A stretch of DNA of 29,313 nucleotides from positions 1-29,313 of IMG/VR virus record IMGVR_UViG_3300025759_006851. One strand, written 5' to 3'. Both the position numbers and the translations under genes were made by a program. A model generated the notes under the pieces. The model had not been told where the DNA came from. It saw nothing but the letters and a program-made list of their open reading frames with translations, and searched no databases. Positions 22,272-29,313 of this stretch are shown here, in pieces. The first letter of the stretch is position 1, and every line of letters starts with the position of its first letter. This DNA is from a virus.

Positions 22272-24227
22272 TTATCCAATGCCAAATTCTTTTAATATAC
22301 TACCGCCTGTTGATGTTCCAGCAAAGGACAGAGCAGCCGACAAACCACCACCAATAGCAGAAGCAATACTTGCATCCTCTGCTGCGTCTAACCTAGATTG
22401 CAAGTCTGCTGACGAAGCATTAGCATTAAAAATAGCTGTAGCAATTCTTGTCTCTCTGTCTAAAGCATTTTCAGAAGACTCAATAGCCTTAAACATTATA
22501 TCTCTTGTAAACTGTTGAATGTTTGCATATGCCTGATTAGAAACACCTAACGCAGCAGAAGCATTAAACTCATTCTGCCTATTAAGTGCTGCCGTGTCAG
22601 CCGTTGCAATCTGTCTACGCCACTGAGCATTTGATTGTGCAATTACTAATTGGTTTTGAGCATTAAACTGGTCTCTCTGATTAGCAATGTTAGTGTTAAA
22701 TTGATTGATTGCATTAGCCTGACCAATATTAAACTGTTCCATAGCATTGCTTTGAGAAGAATTAAATTGATTTACTTGCGTACTTAAGCCAGCAAAGAAC
22801 TGATCTGTTTGGTTTTGACTTGTTGCATTAAACTGTCTTGCTGCATTTGTTGCGGCAGCATCTGTAAAAATAGATTGAATACTAGACTGAGCTTTAAACA
22901 TAGTTGTCTGTTGCCTGCTGCTTAGATTTGCCATGTCTACTTGCAAAAAGTTTTGAGCGTTTTGTACAGCAGCCTGCTGTCTATTATTTAGGTTTGCCAT
23001 ATCTAGCTGAGATAAAGACGCAGCCTCTGCCATTACAAGAGCCTGTTTATTAGAAAGATTTTGTAGCTCAAAAGTATTAGCTATTCTAGAGTTTTCTAAA
23101 ATAACCTGTTGCTCTGCATTAAAATTAAGATTAGCTACGTCTGCAATTCTAGCTGCATTAGCTACTCTAGCTTGAAAGGCTTGATCAAACTCCTGACCAA
23201 TAAAAGCTGCTCGTTGTTGTGCTGCAAGCATAGCACGTTGTTGTCTATTACTCAAGTTAGTTTGTTCAAAAGTAGCAAAGATACTTGCGTCAGCTTGAGC
23301 AATAGGAATGGCTGCTTCCATTGTAGCCTGTACTACAGCCTGACCAGCTAAACTAGATGCAGACAAACCTCGTGCTGCCATAGCAGAGTTAGCTGCTCGC
23401 ATAGCACCTGAAGCCCATGCAGGTGGTGCAGCCGCATCAAAGTCAGAATATAAATTTTCTAACTGTCCCTGTACCGTAGACTTTTGTGAAGGAGAGGCAG
23501 TAGCAGCTTGAATCTGTTCTGTATATTTACTAGCTTTTTCTGCGTTAGCTACAGAATCAATAAGCTCACCGTTTTGAATCTCCCTATTTGCAGGACCACC
23601 AATAAAGCTAGCCTCACCTTGAGCGGCTTCTACTTTCGATACTGAAGATTCGTTTTGTTCTTGTGCCTGAATGGTTGCGTCAAACTGACTTTGTTCAGCA
23701 GTTGTCGTATCTGTTACAGCCTTAATATTAGCAGCAGTTTGATCAGCGGTAATGGTTGCTGCGTCAGTACCTGTAACTTGATCTACAGTACTTGAAACAC
23801 CTGTGCCAGATGGTTGAGCAGCTACTTGACCAGAGACTCCGCCTGTTCCCGCAGCCACGTCTTGATTTTGTGCGTCCTGTATTTTTTGCGCTGTAACAGT
23901 AGCTGTGTCAGGTACTTGACCTTCAATTCTTTTTTCTTCTATTTCCTCTAGATTTATGTTTGAAGTTGTGCTAGTATCAGATGTATCTCCTCCTGTCTGA
24001 TACTTTTTTACCATTCCACCATCAACAAACTTGACTACACCACCTCTAGCTGCCATCATAGTACCAACCGCCTGTTGCTGAAAGCGCTCGTACTTAGCTT
24101 TAGCAGCAGGGTCTTGAGCTAGAAACTGTTGGAAACCTCCCATATCAGGACTATTATATCCAGTAGCCCGTGCAATGCGAGGCATAGCGGCATCAGAAAA
24201 TTTAATGTTTGTATATGGAGCAGCCAT
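22272..24227 (-). CDS. Gln/Asn-rich internal virion protein with 11-residue repeats (651 aa)
   Basis: The 651-residue protein has a basic N-terminal segment (MAARGGVVKFVDGGMVKKYQTGG, about 58-80) of a kind I associate with marine phage virion proteins, then a Ser/Thr/Gln-rich part to about residue 260. Residues 324-522 are strongly periodic: NLSNRQQ-like units recur at 324, about 367, 390, 412 and 434 (22-residue steps), and QFN or QFF at 465, 476, 487, 498, 509 and 520 (exact 11-residue steps). This hendecad pattern predicts long parallel helices. The C-terminus has a Gly/Ala hydrophobic stretch (621-640). An internal ejection or tube-forming role is inferred from position and pattern. Confidence 0.68.
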   Translation of the reverse strand: MAAPYTNIKFSDAAMPRIARATGYNSPDMGGFQQFLAQDPAAKAKYERFQQQAVGTMMAARGGVVKFVDGGMVKKYQTGGDTSDTSTTSNINLEEIEEKRIEGQVPDTATVTAQKIQDAQNQDVAAGTGGVSGQVAAQPSGTGVSSTVDQVTGTDAATITADQTAANIKAVTDTTTAEQSQFDATIQAQEQNESSVSKVEAAQGEASFIGGPANREIQNGELIDSVANAEKASKYTEQIQAATASPSQKSTVQGQLENLYSDFDAAAPPAWASGAMRAANSAMAARGLSASSLAGQAVVQATMEAAIPIAQADASIFATFEQTNLSNRQQRAMLAAQQRAAFIGQEFDQAFQARVANAARIADVANLNFNAEQQVILENSRIANTFELQNLSNKQALVMAEAASLSQLDMANLNNRQQAAVQNAQNFLQVDMANLSSRQQTTMFKAQSSIQSIFTDAAATNAARQFNATSQNQTDQFFAGLSTQVNQFNSSQSNAMEQFNIGQANAINQFNTNIANQRDQFNAQNQLVIAQSNAQWRRQIATADTAALNRQNEFNASAALGVSNQAYANIQQFTRDIMFKAIESSENALDRETRIATAIFNANASSADLQSRLDAAEDASIASAIGGGLSAALSFAGTSTGGSILKEFGIG

Positions 24228-24230
24228 ATC

Positions 24231-24392
24231 TTAATCCTTATTTTTTATTTCATTCATCGTTTGATATATTCTTAAAGATAACCACACTATAGAAAGTACA
24301 GATGCTATAGCAGGCAGTATTTGAACTACAGCACCTAATGTTACTGTAATAGCAGACCAGTCAACTAAGGTTTTTCCTGAAGGATCAAACAT
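24231..24392 (-). CDS. putative holin (53 aa, one transmembrane segment)
   Basis: On the minus strand an ATG at 24392-24390 opens a 53-codon frame ending in TAA at 24231. The peptide starts MFDPSGKTLVDWSAITVTLG, continues with a hydrophobic stretch (about 13-41, including LPAIASVLSIVW) and ends with a charged tail (RIYQTMNEIKNKD). The DWSA...LPxIAxxLSIxW...RIY pattern resembles the small holin-like proteins of T7-like marine phages. It fills the gap between fibre and the 651-residue gene with 3-4 base spacing. A holin would form the inner-membrane hole that lets the cytoplasmic lysozyme at 6034 reach murein. Confidence 0.65.
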   Translation of the reverse strand: MFDPSGKTLVDWSAITVTLGAVVQILPAIASVLSIVWLSLRIYQTMNEIKNKD

Positions 24393-24396
24393 ATTA

Positions 24397-26445
24397 TTAA
24401 TGTCCAATTGCTAAATAATAAAACCCATCTACTGAACCGTCTGATAGTTGAACATCAAAGCCAGATGTTGTTAGTGTGTTAACAGCAAAACCCTCATTAG
24501 CCGCTCCACTGTGAGTAGCAGTAGTCTGCACATTTAAACAAGCTGTACTAAAAGCAGAGGTAAAAGAAACAGTATCGCCATTAGTAGGGTTTGAAACTTC
24601 ACCCCACCTTATTTGCAGAGAACCAATATTAGTACTACCATTTGTTGCTAGTGTTTGACTGGACACAGCAAGAGGTGTTACCCAACTAAAGGTTCCATCA
24701 CCGTCAGATGCTAATACTTGTGCGCTTGTACCATTACCACTAACATTTAAGGCGGCAGCACCTACTGCATTATCATCAATCTTAGCTGCCGTTACGGAAT
24801 CTGCTGCAAGTTCATCTGTATCTACAGCACCAGCAGCAATGCTAGTTGCAAAACTTAAACTTCCTGTACCATCAAAGTCACCAGACGTTCCTGTTACATT
24901 TCCTGTAAGCGTTATTGTACGAGCAGTAGCCCACTTAGTAGCAGTTCCAGCATTACCAGAAGCATTGCCTGTAACATTGCCGGTAAGGTTGCCGGTTACG
25001 TTGCCAGTTACAACACTGTCTTTAAGCAGTACACCATCAATGGTTACGCCTGATGCACCCGTTGTTTCATTGATTGTATTAGTAGTAAGAACGTCTCCTG
25101 CTGTCACAACAACATTAGTTCCGCCTGTAGAGTTACCAATAGCTAGTACTTCTGCTAGTGTGTCTACTGTATCGACCTGACTGTCTACATAGGCTTTAAT
25201 AGATTGTTGCGTTGCAAGTTTTTCCGCACTGTTAGAAGCCATATTGTCTTCATCAAGTACGCCGGTAATCGTTGTAGAACTATTAACATTTAAGCTAGTG
25301 CTTGCCGTAAGTGTAGTAAAAGCACCTGTCCCTGCACTACTAGCACCAATGTTAGTACCATCAATAGTACCACCATCAATGTTTGCTGTAGTAACAGTAC
25401 CCAGATTGCTAATAGTTTGACCCGCAAATGTAGAAGTGCCTGCCGCTGTAATGCCACCATCTTTAATTAGTAGGGAATCAACTGTCACACCAGAAGCAGA
25501 TGTCGTTTCACTAATAGTGTTTGTTGTAATAGAGTCGCCACTAGTAACTACAATGTTAGTGCCACTTGTGCTATTTCCATTACCTAAAACTTCAGTTAAT
25601 GTATCAGCAGTACCTACTTGACTATCTACATAGGCTTTAATGGATTGCTGTGTAGCTAGTTTAGCTGCACTATCAGAAGCCATATTATCTTCGTCTAGTA
25701 TTCCTGTAATGGTAGTAGAGCTATTAACATTTAAATTGGTTGAGGCTGTAAGTGTAGTAAAGGCTCCTGTAGAGGCCGACGAGTTGCCAACAGCTGTAGA
25801 GTTAAGGGATGTAGCAGTAAGAGTTGTAAACGTACCAGCAGCCGCGCTAGCGCCACCAATAACAGCACCATCAACAGTGCCTCCATTAATATCTACAGTA
25901 GTAACTGTACCTAAGTTTGACCACGTTCCTGTTAAAGAACCACCGCTACTAGCCGTTAGTGTGCCACCTACTGTTAGTGTACCGCTAATATCAGTGGTAG
26001 TAGCATTTACGTCTAGCGTACCTGTAGCAATCTCTACTTCACCGTCTGCATCAATGTCAAGCTGACCGTCTGTACTAGAGTTAATACTAATAGCTGTGTC
26101 ACGCAGTTGAATCTTTTTGTCTGTGGCTACAAGAACATCTTCACCAATACCATCAATGTAAGCTATACCATCAATGTACATATCTTTAAATTGTAAAGAC
26201 GCTGTACCAATATCTAATGTATTAGTAGTCTTAGGTTTGATTTCGCCTGCACTAACAACAAAATCTTGTACTGGACCTACAACAGTAACGGGACCACCCT
26301 CTGCCGCAGTTCCGTCATGTGTGTGTCCTGACGTACCAAAGGCAGTAACAATGGCATCAAATTCACCATCAAGATCAGCCGCATTAATAACATTACCCGT
26401 AGCAATATTATTAGATGCGTCATTTCTTGTATAACCCGTTCCCAT
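24397..26445 (-). CDS. tail fibre protein with gp53-like C-terminal domain
   Basis: The 682-residue protein is rich in Gly, Thr, Ser and Asn and beta-rich throughout. The N-terminal part (about 1-80, with GHTHDGTAAEGGPV) resembles the attachment part of marine podovirus fibres. The middle holds two related large repeats (176-329 and 346-476) sharing SNLGTVTT, GAFTTLTAS, STTITG-LDEDNMAS, KLATQQSIKAYVDSQV and NTI-ETT-ASGVT. A VTGNVTGNLTGN stretch near 479-490 follows. The end (about 612-682, with VSFTSAF, GFDVQLSDG and YYLAIGH) resembles the gp53-like fibre C-terminal domain, the likely receptor-binding tip. The short ribosome gap after the nozzle gene shows co-transcription. Confidence 0.8.
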   Translation of the reverse strand: MGTGYTRNDASNNIATGNVINAADLDGEFDAIVTAFGTSGHTHDGTAAEGGPVTVVGPVQDFVVSAGEIKPKTTNTLDIGTASLQFKDMYIDGIAYIDGIGEDVLVATDKKIQLRDTAISINSSTDGQLDIDADGEVEIATGTLDVNATTTDISGTLTVGGTLTASSGGSLTGTWSNLGTVTTVDINGGTVDGAVIGGASAAAGTFTTLTATSLNSTAVGNSSASTGAFTTLTASTNLNVNSSTTITGILDEDNMASDSAAKLATQQSIKAYVDSQVGTADTLTEVLGNGNSTSGTNIVVTSGDSITTNTISETTSASGVTVDSLLIKDGGITAAGTSTFAGQTISNLGTVTTANIDGGTIDGTNIGASSAGTGAFTTLTASTSLNVNSSTTITGVLDEDNMASNSAEKLATQQSIKAYVDSQVDTVDTLAEVLAIGNSTGGTNVVVTAGDVLTTNTINETTGASGVTIDGVLLKDSVVTGNVTGNLTGNVTGNASGNAGTATKWATARTITLTGNVTGTSGDFDGTGSLSFATSIAAGAVDTDELAADSVTAAKIDDNAVGAAALNVSGNGTSAQVLASDGDGTFSWVTPLAVSSQTLATNGSTNIGSLQIRWGEVSNPTNGDTVSFTSAFSTACLNVQTTATHSGAANEGFAVNTLTTSGFDVQLSDGSVDGFYYLAIGH
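25018..25920 (-). repeat. internal tandem duplication in the fibre gene
   Basis: Fibre residues 176-329 (25459-25920) and 346-476 (25018-25410) are two copies of a shaft unit. The closest part is 227-329 versus 374-476, shifted by 147 residues with identical KLATQQSIKAYVDSQV blocks. The first unit has about 23 extra residues, a further small copy of the GTFTTLTA-type segment. Such duplication can lengthen the shaft. Confidence 0.75.
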
Positions 26446-26449
26446 ATTA

Positions 26450-28438
26450 TTATCTCCTCGCGTTGTTAGCGTATTCTATTGTCATTGCATCTAGTGCAAA
26501 TGATGGGTCTGTACCGTTACTAGTAAAGTTTAAAGACCCTGTGTATCCTGAACCTATTAGCTGTGCCTCAAATACGTATTGTAATTTACCGCCAAATCTT
26601 GCTGTACCATATACGGCAGAGCTATATAAAGAAACATCACTAGAACCGCCAGCTACTAAATTGTTTATACTGATAGCATCTGGTTGAATGCTTGATATAC
26701 CATCAAAGTCTAACTTTAAGTTTGCACTAATAGTTACTGTACCTTTAGGGTCTGTGTATAAAAACATCTTGTAAAAAGTTTTACGTACTCTCGGATCAGC
26801 TAGTGGCAAATGTGGTGTTGAAAATGCTGCTTGTATATCTGAACCATCAAAGCTATTACCCTGTTCAAGTTGATATATGTAACCATCGTTATTACCAAAA
26901 ACTATATACTCAACACCTTCATGCAAATGACTGTCTGCTACGTGTGCTTTAATGCCTCTAGTTTCAGCACATGCAACACCACCACCACCTTCTTGAGCTA
27001 ACTGTGTAACAATTACGCCCTTAGAGTTTTCTTTAGTAAATGACGCAGCATATCCTAATATTCTGTATTGAGACTTAGACCTAATAACTAAACTAGAAAA
27101 AACGGTACTAGAAGAAACGAAGTCTGTAAAGTCACTTTGAATTGCTTTAGATATATTAGCAAAGTTAAAGTCACCAATTCGTTCTGTTGCACTTAATAAC
27201 CTAAGACCATCGGGCGCTAAAAACATAACGTCGGTGCCGACCTCTTGAATAGAATCTCCAGCCAAACAACCAATGTCTCTTGTTACAGGGTCTAGTCTAA
27301 AGTCAGCTATGGTAGAACCAGCTAATTTAAAAATAGCATTTTCTGTAAATATAAATAAAGTATCTCTAAAAACAGATAGTCCTGTAATATCATCGCCTAC
27401 ATTAATAGTACCTGCACCGTTAGCAGCGGTAAAGTCTGTATCAGTATATACTGCTGTGAAAGTTATAGCAGAACCTTTAGCAAAAAACAAGTTATTTTTA
27501 AAGTTTTTTACGTGTGCGGCCCCAACTACATCTGACGGCGCACTGTTTAAAACAGTAAATGTAGTACCATTATAAATAGCAGGAGCATTTGATCCATCTA
27601 CTAATATCATCTTATCTGTACCGTCAAAGTTATAACGGTCAAATCTTAATTTACTAGCACCGTCACGAGAGATAGACAAAAAAGTAACTGCTGCATCGTC
27701 AGCAGGACTACTAGCTAGTGCAGGATCAATAGCAAGTGTTGACTCACCAGAACTAACAGTAGCGTTAGCTGTAACTGTATATACTAAATTTATACCAGCA
27801 ATTTTAAATACGTCACCCGCACGAGGTGCAGCAGACAGACCGTCTACAGCTAAAGTAGAACCGCTTTGAGAACCTGCGTTGACTAATACAGTACCATACG
27901 TAGGTACGTTTACATGAGTATAGCCTGAACCTGCTGTTTTAAATATATCAAAGTTTCTTTGTGCAAGCACAGTATCTTCAAATACGGCTAGTCCTGTTAA
28001 AAGATGCTCTGTGGTTGTGGTTACAAAGGTAACAGCTACAGCATTAGCAGGACTACTATCTAAGGATGTTGTTAAAGTTAAAGTTGCTCTGTTGTTTGTA
28101 GCATCAAAGCTAACACCACTAGACGCAATAGTATATGTACCGGAAACACCTGTGACTGTAAAAGTGTCACCTGCTTCTGGTGTTTTATGTATGTTAGCTA
28201 TAATAAGTGTAGTACCACTTTGTGAGGCACCGTGAACAACAGGCAAACCATACGGCGGAACAATAGTGCTATCGTATTTATCAAAGCCATTAACACGCCT
28301 GTATCCGCCCTCAATAGAAGGTTCAAAGTTACGTAAGATAGTAGCGCTACCCGGAGCATTTATACCCTGCTGTAAAGGACTAAGATTAGTTACAAGACCA
28401 CCTCTAAACTCTACGGGAAATGTTTGCCACTTTTCCAT
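26450..28438 (-). CDS. tail nozzle protein (T7 gp12-like, tail tubular protein B)
   Basis: The 662-residue protein begins EKWQTFPVEFRGGLVTNLSP, followed by APGSATILRNFEPSIEGGYRR, the characteristic opening of podovirus nozzle proteins (tail tubular protein B), which form the distal tail tube. Between the conserved N-terminal part and the propeller-like body lie two similar beta domains, residues 67-139 and 186-255, each with a GASQSG-like start, an AGD-F core and a SSPA(N/D)(D)AVTF end. The body contains DKMILVDGSNAPAIYNG and LVIRSKSQYRILGY, typical of the fold. The gene order adaptor-nozzle-fibre agrees with T7-like tails. Confidence 0.86.
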   Translation of the reverse strand: MEKWQTFPVEFRGGLVTNLSPLQQGINAPGSATILRNFEPSIEGGYRRVNGFDKYDSTIVPPYGLPVVHGASQSGTTLIIANIHKTPEAGDTFTVTGVSGTYTIASSGVSFDATNNRATLTLTTSLDSSPANAVAVTFVTTTTEHLLTGLAVFEDTVLAQRNFDIFKTAGSGYTHVNVPTYGTVLVNAGSQSGSTLAVDGLSAAPRAGDVFKIAGINLVYTVTANATVSSGESTLAIDPALASSPADDAAVTFLSISRDGASKLRFDRYNFDGTDKMILVDGSNAPAIYNGTTFTVLNSAPSDVVGAAHVKNFKNNLFFAKGSAITFTAVYTDTDFTAANGAGTINVGDDITGLSVFRDTLFIFTENAIFKLAGSTIADFRLDPVTRDIGCLAGDSIQEVGTDVMFLAPDGLRLLSATERIGDFNFANISKAIQSDFTDFVSSSTVFSSLVIRSKSQYRILGYAASFTKENSKGVIVTQLAQEGGGGVACAETRGIKAHVADSHLHEGVEYIVFGNNDGYIYQLEQGNSFDGSDIQAAFSTPHLPLADPRVRKTFYKMFLYTDPKGTVTISANLKLDFDGISSIQPDAISINNLVAGGSSDVSLYSSAVYGTARFGGKLQYVFEAQLIGSGYTGSLNFTSNGTDPSFALDAMTIEYANNARR
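27674..28240 (-). repeat. duplicated beta-domain inside the nozzle gene
   Basis: Nozzle residues 67-139 (28022-28240) and 186-255 (27674-27883) align by eye over about 70 residues: ASQSGTTL/GSQSGSTL, AGDTFTVTG/AGDVFKIAG, TYTI/VYTV and SSPANAVAVTF/SSPADDAAVTF. They are separated by about 46 residues of the nozzle core, so each is an insertion in a different loop. Confidence 0.72.
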
Positions 28439-29190
28439 TATAGTGAATCCAATGAAGAACCTGTGTTAGACGAGGAGGCAGCAACGCGACCACCTCCCTG
28501 ATTACTTGAAATCATATAGCTACGTAAATATTCAAATCGGTTAATTAGCATACTACGCATATGCTTAATTCCCTCATCAAACTTCTGAAGAGACAACCCT
28601 GCCATTTGAGTATCACCCCTAAAAGAATAAGCATAGTACATAGAGCCATCTACAATAATGTGTTTAAAACGTTCAGGAACAGCAGGAACATCTGTAGAAA
28701 TTTCTAAGTCAACAGGAATACGATAGTACTCATATACTACAGTGTAGGCTTTGTCTGGTGGAGGAACCATTCCGTATTCTAAAGAAGGTGCATGAAATAC
28801 ATAGTTAGGAAGGGTATTGTTTGAAGTACTTGTTTTATACTCTTGTGAAACGCTGCTTTCTAGATACTCTTCATACTTAACTACCCTTAGTTTTTTAGTG
28901 TCATTATTAAGTGTAGAGTCTTCTTTAATTCTAAATGTTTCAAACGAAATTACTTTACAGTCATTAGGAAACGGATATCTTGTTGTGCCTGCTGTAAGCA
29001 CATCCTCTTGTGTTACGTGATTAAAAGGCCATCCATACTCTGACTGATTGACGTGACGTAAAGACGCATTGACTGCATCTTTAGCGTGAGCATAAAAACC
29101 ATTAGAAGAACTAAAGTTGCTTGAGGTTAATTCAACTTCGTTTAGTCTACGATTAATTTCATTTACTAGACCGAGAAAATTGTATGCCAT
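28438..29190 (-). CDS. tail adaptor / gatekeeper protein (T7 gp11-like, tail tubular protein A)
   Basis: The 250-residue protein has the features of tail tubular protein A, the ring joining the portal to the nozzle: a helical start (FLGLVNEINRRLNEVELTSSNF), a helix with AKDAVNASLRHV, the conserved YGWPFNH stretch near residues 52-58, a beta part with TRYPFPNDCKVISFETF and a C-terminal helical half containing VPERFKHIIVDGSMYYAYSF. Its position directly before the nozzle gene fits. The ATG overlaps the stop of the gene upstream (TAATG), and its own stop overlaps the nozzle start by one base. Confidence 0.86.
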   Translation of the reverse strand: MAYNFLGLVNEINRRLNEVELTSSNFSSSNGFYAHAKDAVNASLRHVNQSEYGWPFNHVTQEDVLTAGTTRYPFPNDCKVISFETFRIKEDSTLNNDTKKLRVVKYEEYLESSVSQEYKTSTSNNTLPNYVFHAPSLEYGMVPPPDKAYTVVYEYYRIPVDLEISTDVPAVPERFKHIIVDGSMYYAYSFRGDTQMAGLSLQKFDEGIKHMRSMLINRFEYLRSYMISSNQGGGRVAASSSNTGSSLDSL

Positions 29191-29313
29191 TATTTCTCTC
29201 TTATTGATAATTTGATAGACCGCTCTGCTGTACTTCCTGTACTGTCAGTCATTTTACACGAGAAGGTATATTCTCTATTTAGTACTCCACCACCAATGTT
29301 AATGGTTGCTACG
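29190..29313 (-). CDS. partial CDS, C-terminus of a virion-arm protein
   Basis: The minus-strand frame is open from the window edge to a TAA at 29192-29190, giving 40 C-terminal residues (VATINIGGGVLNREYTF...ERSIKLSIREK). The alternating pattern with YTFSCKMTDSTGST looks like the last strands of an immunoglobulin-like or other beta-sandwich domain. The stop overlaps the tail adaptor ATG (TAATG). The rest lies beyond the window. A structural or decoration role is a guess from position and fold. Confidence 0.6.
   Translation of the reverse strand, partial: VATINIGGGVLNREYTFSCKMTDSTGSTAERSIKLSIREK

Noticed and set aside
24401-24410. GTCCAATTGC near the fibre stop as a fourth palindrome copy
   Set aside because: Only the left half-site matches; the right half is absent and the stretch codes for the fibre's last residues.
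24839-26434. Open frames on the plus strand opposite the fibre and nozzle genes
   Set aside because: They are antisense to repetitive Val/Thr/Gly-rich coding sequence, have no ribosome sites, and their composition mirrors the true genes.

Overview
The window looks like part of the genome of a marine podovirus of the HMO-2011 type (short-tailed phages known from SAR116, roseobacters and SAR11). The strongest marker is a family-A DNA polymerase with a DnaJ-like CxxCxGxG / CxxCxGxG zinc motif inserted between its exonuclease and polymerase parts. Supporting markers are a monomeric B12-dependent (class II) ribonucleotide reductase, flavin-dependent ThyX, a T7-like endonuclease I, separate primase and helicase genes, and a T7-like tail (gatekeeper/adaptor, nozzle, fibre, internal ejection proteins). 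No phage RNA polymerase is visible, so host RNA polymerase probably does the transcription; one textbook sigma70-type promoter supports this. An alphaproteobacterial host is inferred from the phage group, not read from the sequence.

Layout. Positions 1-15988 are a tightly packed plus-strand arm whose genes mostly overlap by 1-10 bases or lie a few bases apart. It starts with accessory genes (a small ORF, a DUF932 protein, a half-size Na+/phosphate cotransporter-like protein, a SleB-type wall hydrolase and two unknowns), followed by a tyrosine integrase. Next come primase, helicase, an unknown, a GH108 lysozyme, two unknowns, a 35-residue membrane peptide, ThyX and DNA polymerase. After the promoter at 10008-10036 lie an SSB-like protein with a DDEIPF tail, a Cas4/RecB-like Fe-S nuclease, a coiled-coil protein, endonuclease I, an acidic unknown, ribonucleotide reductase, a second PD-(D/E)XK-like protein, a possible RMF-like protein and MazG. 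Positions 15985-29313 are a minus-strand virion arm. Read in its own direction it runs: a partial gene, tail adaptor (gp11-like), nozzle (gp12-like), tail fibre, a 53-residue holin-like protein, and then five internal or virion-associated proteins ending in a 1328-residue one. The two arms meet tail to tail with overlapping stop codons.

How it works together. The plus arm copies DNA (primase, helicase, polymerase, SSB-like protein), processes recombination intermediates (endonuclease I, Cas4-like nuclease) and remodels nucleotide pools (RNR, ThyX, MazG). It also holds two murein hydrolases and an integrase, so the phage may be temperate or descend from a temperate one; no repressor is recognised here. 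The minus arm builds the tail and DNA-ejection apparatus and supplies the likely holin.

The most unusual signal is a 14-bp perfect palindrome, GTCCAA(TG/CA)TTGGAC, present three times (183, 2633, 11155). Two copies extend to a 19-bp exact match in inverted orientation and bracket the accessory block next to the integrase. Other notable points are the lone-repeat phosphate transporter, an exact 11-residue periodicity in an ejection protein, duplicated domains in the nozzle and fibre, and a terminator-like hairpin early in the polymerase gene. No stretch over 300 bases lacks a gene; no tRNA, rRNA, CRISPR array or insertion sequence was seen.
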